A DNA stretch of 64,000 nt from Paraphysomonas bandaiensis (taxonomy: Eukaryota; Chrysophyceae). Positions 1 to 12,100 of this stretch are shown here, piece by piece. The number at the start of each line of letters is the position of its first letter. The stretch's first letter is position 1. Position numbers and translations under genes: made by a program. The notes below the pieces were generated by a model. The model had not been told where the DNA came from and ran no database searches. It worked only from the letters and a program-made list of their open reading frames with translations. Where the stretch lies: assembly GCA_965644295.1 (NCBI GenBank), contig CBFFRP010000616.1:124001-188000 (forward strand), given 5' to 3'.

Positions 1-131
1 AGCATGTTTCAGTCATCCCGGAATATAAGCTTGAGGATAGAGGTGTGAGTTTCAAGAATTTTCATCAAGTGGATAAAACATCGTTAATGATGGATATGAT
101 TGCTGCTATGCAATCTCAGTCCCGGCGATTT
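1..131 (+). other. C-terminal part of an S74 intramolecular chaperone domain (copy 0, cut by window edge)
   Basis: From position 3 the frame reads HVSVIPEYKLEDRG and continues to MQSQSRRF ending at 131. This is identical to the last 43 residues of the S74 domain ending at 10745. The N-terminal part, with the catalytic position, lies upstream of the window, so its activity cannot be judged. The fragment shows that at least three S74 domains exist in this gene. It forms the left end of a 1,553-bp direct repeat whose second copy starts at 10615. Confidence 0.88.
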
Positions 132-3100
132 TCCACGACGCCAAATTCGGATTCAGAGACTGGAGAGGTCAGAATGAGCTCCAGTTCCTGGTCGGAAGTA
201 CATGGTGGCACGGAGGATATGTCTTCTGGAAGTGTTTTGATGACTTCTGGCGAGGCTTCTCTGGGCAAGTCTGGCAGTGTGTCGATAAACAGTGGACCTA
301 GTGGTACTCAGGCGGGCAGTGTTCTATTAGCCCCTGGTACTAGTGGAAATGATGCAGGTGCGGATGTTTCTATTCGCGGTGGTGATTCATTGTCAAGGGT
401 ATCTGTTGGCGGTGATGTGACGCTACGCAGTGGTGGTGGTGGGGCTGGGAGTGGAGATGTTTATATCTCAACTGACGAAAGCGATCAGGGCACAGGGTCA
501 ATAGCACTGATTACTGGTGATAGCGGTGCAGATGCGGCTGGTTCAGTTTCTCTTTCTGCCGGTTCTGGTGCGTCCGAAATCGGAGCAGGAGTGTCTGTTC
601 ACGGTGGTGACTCATTATTGTCTACTGGTACAGGTGGGTTGTTATCACTTTCAGCTGGCAATGGTGCCTTGGGTGGGGATATAACAATGGTAAGTGGTGA
701 TGGACATACCAGTGGAGGGGGATCTGTATCTATTAGAGGTGGCAGTAGCCTTTTGTCGTCATTTGGCGGGTCCGTGAATATCGATGGTGGATCGTCTGTT
801 GGGGGTTCTGGAGGGGACATCATTTTACGAAGTGGACGTAATAGTGGTGATGTAGCGGTTGCTTCGTTATCGATGTCAGGAAGTTCTTCTGGATTGGAGG
901 GGGGAGCTGTACATTTAATGAGTGGTGTAAATTCCGATTTCACAAGTGGCAAATCCAGTTTTGGGACGTTGTCAACTTTTAGTGACAGTGGGTCTATTGA
1001 ATTCGCTACTGGTACTTCTCTTTCTGGACTTTCTGGATCTATTCTGTTAGCTACTGGGGCTTCTGATTCTGGTACAAGTGGTGACGTTCGCATCAATTCT
1101 GGTTCTGGTGAGTCAAGTCGCCCGGGCAGTATTACAGTGACTTCAGGTTCTGGTCAATTAGGTGGTAATGTAGCCGTTTCTGCTGGTGCCGGCTATAGTG
1201 GACCTGGGGGATCTGTATCGGCTTTGAGTGGAGGTTCTGATAGTAGTTCGTATGGTGGCGTCGCAACCTACGGTTCTGGTGAATCGATGGGATCTAGTGG
1301 ATCTGTGAGTCTTGGAAGTGGCGCTTCTGGTTCTGGTAGCTCTGGAGGGCTCATTCTATCAACTGGAGATGCGGTTTCTAGAGCTGGTGATATCACAGTG
1401 TCTGCGGGCTCTAGCACTTCATCAGAAACTGGCGCTCATGTTGTTATTCGTGGTGGTGATGTGTCTGGTCCTGGTTCTGTTGGTGGAGATGTGTCTGTAT
1501 CCAGTGGGGTTGGTTCAACTGGTGGTAGTGTGGATATTCGCAGTGCTACTGGTTATGACCTTCCCAGTGGATCGATACATATGTCTAGCTCTGATGGGTC
1601 GTTATCGATGTTTGCTGGAGGATTAGGTGATGTTGAGATAGGTTCTGGTAGTTTGCCTGGGTCTCCGGCTGGTCGGATTACTGTCGGTGGTCGTAGTGGT
1701 TCCATCGGAGGCGATGCAACTTTTTTTGCGGGAGATTCCTCAGATGAGTTTATGGGTGGGTCAGCACGTCTGACTAGTGGTTCAGGCTTGAATGGTGGCA
1801 ATCTAGTACTCTTAAGTGGTTATGGATTGTATGATGGTGGCGAAATTGATATTGCTGCTGGTAGTAGTGGAACTGGAACTGGCGGGAACGCAAAGCTTTC
1901 TGGTGGTATGAGTGCAACTGGTGATGGCGGTGCTGTTGGTATTATTGGTGGTAGTGGTGATCATAGAGGTGGCGCTGTTCGTATAGATGGTGGCACTTCT
2001 AACTCTGGACGCGGCGGATCGATTTTAATTGGTAGTGGGTCTAGTACTGATGATATTAGTGGTCATATATCACTTGGATCGTCTGTGTCTACGTCGTCGG
2101 GTATAGTTGATATATATACTGGGTCGTCTGTGTTATCTAGTGGTGGAATTGATATGCGCACAGGCAATAGTGACAATAATGCGGGGTCATTGAGTATTAG
2201 AACTGGATCTGCTAACTCTGTTGTTGGAGATATACAGGTAGTAAGTGGCAGTTCGCGACTTCATGTTGGCGGATCTGTTATTACTCAGGCCGGGGTAGGT
2301 GTTTCCGGTGGAGATGTCATGTATTCTTCAGGTTTCGGAAGTGAAGGTACTGGCGGTTCTGTCGAGCTGCTCTCGGGTTCTACAGCTGCTTATCATTCTT
2401 CTTCTGGGGTTGTATCGATGAAAACTGGCACTGGTGTTGGAGCCAGTGGTAATGTGGTTGTATCATCTGGGTCGTCGCTGTCATCGTCTTCTGGCTCCAT
2501 CACTATTTCTACAGGTGACAGTGTTGTTTCTGCTGGTGACATCAGCCTTCGCGGTGGTGGTACGGTCTCATCGCCTGGTTCATCTGTGCTTGTGGAAGGT
2601 GGTGATACACAATCGCAGGATGGCACTGGAGGTGGGTTGTTTTTTTCAGCTGGTTCCGGTGGTGCTGGAGGCGAATTGAATATTCGTAGCGGTGTCGGGA
2701 TTCATCATTCATCCGGTGTAGTTCGAGTGTCAGGCTCTGACACCGTAGGGTCAGGTGGTGGAGACATATTACTTGAAGCTGGTGGTGATGGTGGAAGACT
2801 CCATCTTATGGGCTCGGGTGGGAGATCTGAGGGGTCTGTTGTACTTTCAAGTGGATCTAGGTCAAGTTTTTCCTCGAGCGGTAACGTTGCTCTTATGTCC
2901 GGAGATTCTGAAGTGGAAAGTGGAAATATTCAAGTTTCTTCTGGGATATCAGGTGGTTCTGTCACAGGGTCGGTGTTGATTTCGACTGGCGAGTCAAGAG
3001 GGTTCGATAGTGGAAGTATTTCTATATCTGTTGGATCTTCCGAATCTAGACGGGGTGGGGTTTTGTCTCTGAACTCTGGTGACGGCATTAGTGGTGGGGA

Positions 3101-6100
3101 ACTTGATTTTAAAGGTGGGTATGCTAGTAGTGGCAGTGGTGGGGAAGCATATTTGTCGTCTGGTTCCAGCTCGTCTGTGAGTGGTGGTAGTGGTGTAGTT
3201 ATAGTGAAATCGGATACTTCTGTTGGCTCTAGTGGTGATGTGACAGTGATTAGTGGTAAATCTGACAGCAGTAGTTCTGGTAGTCTTAATCTTTTAACTG
3301 GCGATACACCTTCTGGTCAGAGTGGGAGTGTGCGTATATCTGGTGGTGTCGGGGTTGGTCCTGGTTCTAGTGTTTCAGTCAATGGTGGTAAATCTCTTGG
3401 GTCTGGAAACGAGGGCGGATCCGTCGCACTTGTAGCTGGTGACGGTGATGTGGGCGGCCATGTGATGATATCAGGTGGAGGTGGTGATTCCGGCCTAGGT
3501 GGTGCAGTCACACTGAAGAGTGGAGAAAGTGACATTGTTTCCCCTGCATCTCTATCTCTTGAGAACTCTGTCTATGTGTCGAGTGGGACAAGTGAAAATT
3601 TAGGAGGGAATATTCACTTTAGAGCTGGATCCCCTGTCCATCAAGGTGGAGTGGTGGATATATCAGGTAGTGGCGGTGTTGTTATATCTACTATGGACAG
3701 TTCAGGAAGCGGGGAAATCATATTGAATACTGGAGACAGCTCCACTGAAGCTGGAGACATCTCATTTGCTGCTGGGAAGAGTGGTGGTACAGGTGCTAAT
3801 TTTCTCGTGGCAAGTGGTGATGGGTTATCTGGCGGTGCGTTATTGTTATCGACTGGAGATGCGAGTTCAACCTCTGGTGGGAACTTTGAAATTGTCTCGG
3901 GTAAATCTCTTGGGGATTCTAGTAGTGGTAGTGTGAGCATATCTTCAAGTGGGTCGCTATCATCTGGTGGTATAATGGTACAATCAGGTACCGCAATGAT
4001 TGGGAGCTCAGGATCTGTAGTTCTACGATCCGGTGATTCGTTAGCCTCAGTTGCAGGCGATATGTCAGTTTTAGCTGGAACTAGCAATGCTGATGTCGGT
4101 GCGTCTGTTGTAGTTTCTGCTGGATTATCCACATCTGGTAGTGGTGGCGAGTTGCAAATGACATCAGGTTCTGGTGCCGATGGTGGCTTGTTGACAATTC
4201 GTGCTGGAGTTGGTTCTACTGGTCAAGGAGGCAATATAGGTATTTATGGTGGTCACGGTTCATCTACTGGCGGTCAAGTAGATATTGAAGGTGGTGATGC
4301 AGATTTGGCTGCTACTGCCGGTGATGTGCGTGTTCGTGGTGGAACTGGCTCTGAATCATCCAGTGGTGGTGAATTAAAACTAGGTGGTGGTTCATCTGCC
4401 GCTTGGTCTGGTGGTAACCTTGAAGTTTTCAGTGGAAGAAGCGCTTCTGGCAGTAGCGGAATTGTTAGTATTCGTTCATTTGAATCCAATCATGATAGTG
4501 GTAATGTGAAAATAAGTACAGGGTCGTCAAGCACAGGTCAAGCAGGTGATATTACATTGCAGGTTGGGTCATCTGTTGGGACGGGTGGTAACGTGGACGT
4601 CGAGGCTGGGGATGGATCGGATGGAGGAGTAGTTTCGATAAGTGCAGGCAACGGAATTACTTCTTCGGGTGGTAGAGTGTCTTTAGTGAGTGGAGTATCA
4701 TCATCTATTTCTGGTTACAGCGGAACGGTACATATTAAATCTAGCTCATCTGATTCCTCCTCTGGAGAAGTAACTCTTTCATCTGGAACTGCCACTATGT
4801 CATCATCTGGTTCAGTATTGATATCATCTGGTGATGGTGCTTCAGCTGGTAGTGTAGCTGTATCTGCAGGATCCAGTTCTTTATATAGTGGTGCCGCTGT
4901 GAGTGTATCATCTGGTTCTACAACTGCTGCTAATGAAGCGGGGGGGGGGCTGACTCTAAGTAGTGGTGATGGCAGTATTGGGGGAAATATTGCTATTTCA
5001 AGTGGTTTGGGATTAGATGGGCGTGGTGGGGATATCTCGATGGGAGGAGGAGAATCTGGAAGTGTTGGGGGTTCTGTTAATGTCAGGGGTGGTTTCTCCA
5101 ATGTAGGAATTGGCGGTGATACCACTTTACAAGGCGGTGATTCAGAGTTGTTTGCTGGAGCCGGTCTTGCATTAGCTGGAGGTTCTCAACTCAAAGGTGG
5201 TGATGCAGTCTTGTCAAGTGGAGCTGGTGGCGACGTTTCTATCACCACTTCTCTGTCACTCAGCAGCAGTGGTTCTGTTGCCATTGGTTCAGGGGTTGCA
5301 TCGAGCGCATCTGGTGGATTAAAATTGGTGACCGGTCAGTCTGAACTGGGGCATTCTGGTGACATTTTATTATCTGTTGGTGGCGGGAACGATGCCGGTG
5401 GCATATCACTAGCATCTGGTTCAGGTGTCATTAGCGGAGGAGAAGTCGCCATTGATGGTGGTTCATCAATATCAGGAACTGGTGGCCGAGTGTCTTTGAC
5501 AAGTGGTATATCCACATCTAGTAGTGGTTCTGGCAGTGTTTCACTGGTGTCATCTGCGTCAACTGGACAATCGGGTTCTGTTACACTTTTATCTGGAACT
5601 GCCACTATGTCATCATCTGGTTCAGTATTGATATCATCTGGTGATGGTGCTTCAGCTGGTAGTGTAGCTGTATCTGCAGGATCCAGTTCTTTATATAGTG
5701 GTGCCGCTGTGAGTGTATCATCTGGTTCTACAACTGCTGCTAATGAAGCGGGGGGGGGGCTGACTCTAAGTAGTGGTGATGGCAGTATTGGGGGAAATAT
5801 TGCTATTTCAAGTGGTTTGGGATTAGATGGGCGTGGTGGGGATATCTCGATGGGAGGAGGAGAATCTGGAAGTGTTGGGGGTTCTGTTAATGTCAGGGGT
5901 GGTTTCTCCAATGTAGGAATTGGCGGTGATACCACTTTACAAGGCGGTGATTCAGAGTTGTTTGCTGGAGCCGGTCTTGCATTAGCTGGAGGTTCTCAAC
6001 TCAAAGGTGGTGATGCAGTCTTGTCAAGTGGAGCTGGTGGCGACGTTTCTATCACCACTTCTCTGTCACTCAGCAGCAGTGGTTCTGTTGCCATTGGTTC

Positions 6101-9100
6101 AGGGGTTGCATCGAGCGCATCTGGTGGATTAAAATTGGTGACCGGTCAGTCTGAACTGGGGCATTCTGGTGACATTTTATTATCTGTTGGTGGCGGGAAC
6201 GATGCCGGTGGCATATCACTAGCATCTGGTTCAGGTGTCATTAGCGGAGGAGAAGTCGCCATTGATGGTGGTTCATCAATATCAGGAACTGGTGGCCGAG
6301 TGTCTTTGACAAGTGGTATATCCACATCTAGTAGTGGTTCTGGCAGTGTTTCACTGGTGTCATCTGCGTCAACTGGACAATCGGGTTCTGTTACACTTTT
6401 ATCTGGAACTGCCACTATGTCTTCATCTGGTTCAGTATTGATATCATCTGGTGATGGTGCTTCAGCTGGTAGTGTAGCTGTATCTGCAGGATCCAGTTCT
6501 TTATATAGTGGTGCCGCTGTGAGTGTATCATCTGGTTCTACAACTGCTGCTAATGAAGCGGGGGGGGGGCTGACTCTAAGTAGTGGTGATGGCAGTATTG
6601 GGGGAAATATTGCTATTTCAAGTGGTTTGGGATTAGATGGGCGTGGAGGTTCGGTGGAAGTAGCTGCTGGTCATAGTGCCGCCTCAGCTGGTGGAGTTTT
6701 GTCTTTGAGAGGAGGTGCGTCAATGTATGGTGACGGTGGTGGAGTGTCTGTTTCTGGGGGATCGTCTTCTAGTGGCTCTGCTGGTGAACTGACATTAATG
6801 TCTGGTGAATCTGTGAGTGCTGTCAGCGGAAGTGTTCTTTTACAATCGTCCAATTCTCATTTGACAAGTGGCGGGGCACTTGTAGGCTCTGGTTCTTCCT
6901 CAATATCCAACTCAGGCAATGTAAATATCCTGACTGGCAATTCCGATTTGTCCTCTGCTGGTTCTGTTGATGTTGCTGTGGGACGCAGTGGTGGTGTTGG
7001 TGGTGATATATTATTTTCATCTGGTTCTGGCACCGATGGGGGTGGTATTGTCGCTGTCGGTGGATTTGGAACTAGCGGGGGAGGTGGTGATATATCGCTA
7101 GAGAGTGGCAGTAGTGGTGTGTCTGATGCATCATCTGGAGCATTATATTTGTCTACTGGTTCCACGGTGGGCGCTTCTGGTGAAGTGTCAGTTTTAACTG
7201 GTATGTCCACGTCGCTATCATCTGGATCGATTACTATAGCGACGGGAGAAAGTTCAACCTCCGCAGGAGATATTAAAATTAGCGGGGGGGCTTCTCAGTC
7301 GTCCTCATCTGGATCCTCAGTTTCTATAAATGGAGGTGACACTCAATCTGCAATAGGCTCTGGAGGTTCTTTGTCACTCTCAGCTGGGTCTGGTGCGTAT
7401 GGAGGTGACATAAGTGTTCTTAGCGGATACGGATTGGAGCATTCTGCTGGGAACTTGAAACTGTCCGGATCTTCTTCAATTGATGGCACTGGCGGCGATG
7501 TTCATATTCTTTCCGGATCTAGTGGTGCATCTGCTGCTTTCCTGAGTGACGATGTCATCCTTAGTAGTGGTGTGGAAGGTTCAGTTTATATCCAGACAAG
7601 GACTGATGATGATCAGCAAAGTGGAGAAATTGTACTCTCAACAGGTTCCACTGAGCTGGATTCGGCGGGTAGCATTTCCATTGCTGTTGGTCATAGTTCT
7701 GCCCCGTTATCAACTGGTGGTGATCTTCAAATGTCATCGGGAACTGCTGCGCATGGTGGGTTCATTGCTGTGGATGGAGGTGACGGATCTGTTGGTGCTG
7801 GTGGCTCTGTTCAAATAAGTAGTGGGCAGTCATTATCGTATAGTAGTGGTGATGTTTCGTTTCTTTCTTCGGGAGGTATGGTTGGCTCAGGCGTGCTTTC
7901 AGTGTCTACGGGCAATAGCGCTGAAGGCGGATCAGGTGCTGTTTTGCTAAGCACTGGAGATGGTTCCACTGCTGGTAGAATTGATATTGCGACTGGGTCA
8001 AGTGGGTCTGGAGTCGGTGCTGATGTCTCGATTTCAGCGGGAACTTCACGTCTCGCTGGTTATTCTGGTGGTTCTGTTGGGTTAAGTGGAGGTGACGGTA
8101 GCATAGGTGGAAGTGTTGATATTATCAGTGGTAGCGGCTCTGCATCAGGTGGTGGAAGTGTGCATATTTCCGGTGGGAAGGGTGATAGCGTGGACCATGT
8201 TCCTAGTGGATCAGTATTGGTTGATGCAGGATCTTCTGTACTTGGAGGTAATTTAGCATTATCTGCTGGACTGGGATTTGTTGAGAGTGGAAATGTTTTC
8301 ATTAGAGGTGGTGCTGCGAGTGGCACCCCTGGTGGATCAGTGTTTATTGAAGGTGGGTCTAGTTCAGCTGGGCTTACTGGTTCATTACATTTGAACACTC
8401 TGTCCTCCCAGTCAGGAACAGGGAATATTGTTTTCACCTCAGGTAGTTCTGTTAGTGGTCCCTCGGGAAATATTGATATGGTTTCGGGGGATACTGACCA
8501 GTCGTCACCAGGAAGAGTACATCTGTCTGTTGGAGAAAGTGGCCGAGGAAGCGGAAGTGATATTGTTTTGAAAGGTGGCTCTGCTTTCTTGAAGGGCGGA
8601 TCTATAGCTGCATTCGGTGGAGCTAGCTCCACCTCTGAAGGCGGGTCTGTGGCACTATTGAGTGGAATCTCTACCGCTGAGAAAAGTGGAACTGTCCGTA
8701 TCATGAGTAGTAGTGGTAAAGGCGGTAGTGGAACTGTGCAAATTGCTAGTGGGTATGTTGATGGTGGCACGTCGGGGTCTATATACATGGTCTCAGGTGA
8801 TACAAACTCTGGGAGTGCTGGTGATATATATATTTCTCCTGGGGCAAGTACGTCAACTGAGGGTGCCATGGTTGCAACTCGTGGTGGTGATGCGTCTGGT
8901 CCTGGTTCTGTTGGTGGAGATGTGTCTATATCCAGTGGGGTTGGTTCAACTGGTGGTAGTGTGGATATTCGCAGTGCTACTGGTATTGAAGGTCTGGGTG
9001 GTAGCATCAGGGTCGAAGCTCAAGCAAGTGAATTGCGCGCAGGATCTTTATCTCTTACAGCAGGGCATTCGAGTAATAATGTTGGAGGCGATGTGGATGT

Positions 9101-12100
9101 CAGCGGGGGTTCAAGTGCATCAGGAGTAGGGGGCACTGTGGTTATTGCAGGTGGTTTGTCAGAAGATAGTTCTGGCGGTTCGGTACTGATATCTTCTGGC
9201 GTTTCTAGTACTATGAGTTCTGGGGAAGTTTCAATACAGTCAGCAGAGAGCGGCCATGGGAGTGGAAATGTTCATCTTCATAGTGGTTTATCTCATGACA
9301 TTTCTGGCGCTGTGTCAGTGTCTTCAGGTGTATCCATGACTGAATCATCGGGGAATGTTGAAATTTCTACTGGATTTGTGGGGGAATCTGGTGTAGTTAG
9401 TGGTTCGATTGATATCCACACAGGTGTGGCACCTTTAGGAGGAAGTATCACTATTGGTGGTGGTACGGGCAGTACATATTCTGGTGGGTCGCTGTCCTTC
9501 AGCAGTGGTGTTAGTCAATCTCTATCTTCAGCAAGTGGAGACGTAGAGCTGTCTACTTCTGACAGTGTCGGTGCATCTGGAATCATGCAAATATACACTG
9601 GGACGTCATCTGGTGAGACCGGGTCGATTAATATTGCTAGTGGGAGTTCTTCTGATGCCCCAGCTGGTGGTATTTTCATCAAAGGTGGTAGTGGTGCACA
9701 ATCGGGATCAGATGTAGTTCTTCATGCAGGCAGTGCATCGTCGGATGAAAGCAAAGGTGGTGGAGTGGATATAACCGCTGGTGATGGCTCGTTCGGCGGT
9801 GATGTGGTCATTGGTTCTGGTAATGGTTTCACCAGTAAATCCGGTGGTGCAATAGACATCAGATCTGGTGGTGGAGGAGTGGTAGTGAGTAGCGGAGACG
9901 CGAGCGTGGATGGTTTGACTGGCGATATTGTGGTCAGCACGGGTTCTGGTACTGCCACTGGATCTCTATCTTTGTCAACTGGGCATGGGTTTGGGACCGT
10001 TGCTGGTGGCATTGAACTAAGTGTTGGGTCCTCTGCAAGCGGTTCTGGATCGGATATATTGTTATCTGCTGGAGATTCTGAGTCAAGTGGTGGCTCTGTA
10101 TCAGTAGTTGGTGGAAGTAGTGCCACTGCGTCTGGTGGTGATGTTTTGGTGACTGCCGGTTCAGGTTCAGAATCTGGTCGGGCCGTGCTTCAGACTGCAA
10201 CGGGTAGTGATAAGGTAACCTTGTCTGATGGTAGGGTGGATGTGCATTCTTCCGGTGGAATATCATTAAAAGTTCCGGTTTCATCTGATGCTACTTCCAC
10301 GATGATTGCTTTTGGTTACGAAGACCCATCAACAGGGAATTCCAAGTATGATCTACGATTACAGCAGTCGTCTGATTCAACTCGGTCAATCGTTGCTAGT
10401 GCTCCTCTCCAAGTGTCCAAGGTTGACTATCCGGCCGATAGTCGCATCAAACGTGATATTGACACCGTGGATACAGATTCTCTTTTGCACCGTTTGAATC
10501 AGGTCAAGATTCAGAGCTACCGCTACACCAAGGACTGGTTAGAAGCCCGTGATGACATAGAGGATATTCGTGTTCGTGGAGTCATTGCTGAGGATTTAGC
10601 GCAGGTGTTCCCTGAGCATGTTTCAGTCATCCCGGAATATAAGCTTGAGGATAGAGGTGTGAGTTTCAAGAATTTTCATCAAGTGGATAAAACATCGTTA
10701 ATGATGGATATGATTGCTGCTATGCAATCTCAGTCCCGGCGATTTTCCACGACGCCAAATTCGGATTCAGAGACTGGAGAGGTCAGAATGAGCTCCAGTT
10801 CCTGGTCGGAAGTACATGGTGGCACGGAGGATATGTCTTCTGGAAGTGTTTTGATGACTTCTGGCGAGGCTTCTCTGGGCAAGTCTGGCAGTGTGTCGAT
10901 AAACAGTGGACCTAGTGGTACTCAGGCGGGCAGTGTTCTATTAGCCCCTGGTACTAGTGGAAATGATGCAGGTGCGGATGTTTCTATTCGCGGTGGTGAT
11001 TCATTGTCAAGGGTGTCTGTTGGCGGTGATGTGACGCTACGCAGTGGTGGTGGTGGGGCTGGGAGTGGAGATGTTTATATCTCAACTGACGAAAGCGATC
11101 AGGGCACAGGGTCAATAGCACTGATTACTGGTGATAGCGGTGCAGATGCGGCTGGTTCAGTTTCTCTTTCTGCCGGTTCTGGTGCGTCCGAAATCGGAGC
11201 AGGAGTGTCTGTTCACGGTGGTGACTCATTATTGTCTACTGGTACAGGTGGGTTGTTATCACTTTCAGCTGGCAATGGTGCCTTGGGTGGGGATATAACA
11301 ATGGTAAGTGGTGATGGACATACCAGTGGAGGGGGATCTGTATCTATTAGAGGTGGCAGTAGCCTTTTGTCGTCATTTGGCGGGTCCGTGAATATCGATG
11401 GTGGATCGTCTGTTGGGGGTTCTGGAGGGGACATCATTTTACGAAGTGGACGTAATAGTGGTGATGTAGCGGTTGCTTCGTTATCGATGTCAGGAAGTTC
11501 TTCTGGATTGGAGGGGGGAGCTGTACATTTGATGAGTGGTGTAAATTCCGATTTCACAAGTGGCAAATCCAGTTTTGGGACGTTGTCAACTTTTAGTGAC
11601 AGTGGGTCTATTGAATTCGCTACTGGTACTTCTCTTTCTGGACTTTCTGGATCTATTCTGTTAGCTACTGGGGCTTCTGATTCTGGTACAAGTGGTGACG
11701 TTCGCATCAATTCTGGTTCTGGTGAGTCAAGTCGCCCGGGCAGTATTACAGTGACTTCAGGTTCTGGTCAATTAGGTGGTAATGTAGCCGTTTCTGCTGG
11801 TGCCGGCTATAGTGGACCTGGGGGATCTGTATCAGCTTTGAGTGGAGGTTCTGATAGTAGTTCGTATGGTGGCGTCGCAACCTACGGTTCTGGTGAATCG
11901 ATGGGATCTAGTGGATCTGTGAGTCTTGGAAGTGGCGCTTCTGGTTCTGGTAGCTCTGGAGGGCTCATTCTATCAACTGGAGATGCGGTTTCTAGAGCTG
12001 GTGATATCACAGTGTCTGCGGGCTCTAGCACTTCATCAGAAACTGGCGCTCATGTTGTTATTCGTGGTGGTGATGTGTCTGGTCCTGGTTCTGTTGGTGG

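Larger units (their letters stand above)
1..1553 (+). repeat. Direct repeat A, copy 1 (partner 10615-12167)
   Basis: This block matches 10615-12167 at an offset of 10,614 bp (3,538 codons) and is probably longer, since its left end is the window edge. I noticed only three differences: gta/gtg in the codon near 400, tta/ttg near 918 and tcg/tca near 1218. All three are synonymous. It covers the S74 C-terminus, the cap and the first part of the stalk. The match stops abruptly after the Gly codon at 1551-1553. Confidence 0.9.
241..10211 (+). other. Beta-repeat stalk 1 (about 3,320 residues)
   Basis: This is a continuous run of strand-like repeats of 12-20 residues, usually G-x-V-x-[LI]-x-x-G followed by a Gly/Ser/Asp turn; SGSVLMTSGEASLGK and GGDVTLRSGGGGAG are examples near the start. 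Val and Leu/Ile alternate with small polar residues, as in solenoid strands with an inward hydrophobic row. The strand endings cycle through recognisable types (TG, VG, AG, GG, SG). It holds block A1 (1-1553), the 810-bp tandem block C (4781-6646) and block B1 (8880-9184). I saw no large duplication in 1554-4780 or 6647-8879. YadA-like 14-residue head repeats and triple beta-helices are the nearest structural analogies; homology is not claimed. Confidence 0.75.

Noticed and set aside
10440-10442. Ser two residues after the Ala in S74 copy 1 as a substitute nucleophile
   Set aside because: It would be only three residues from the Lys, while the family spacing is five. I know of no member using this position.
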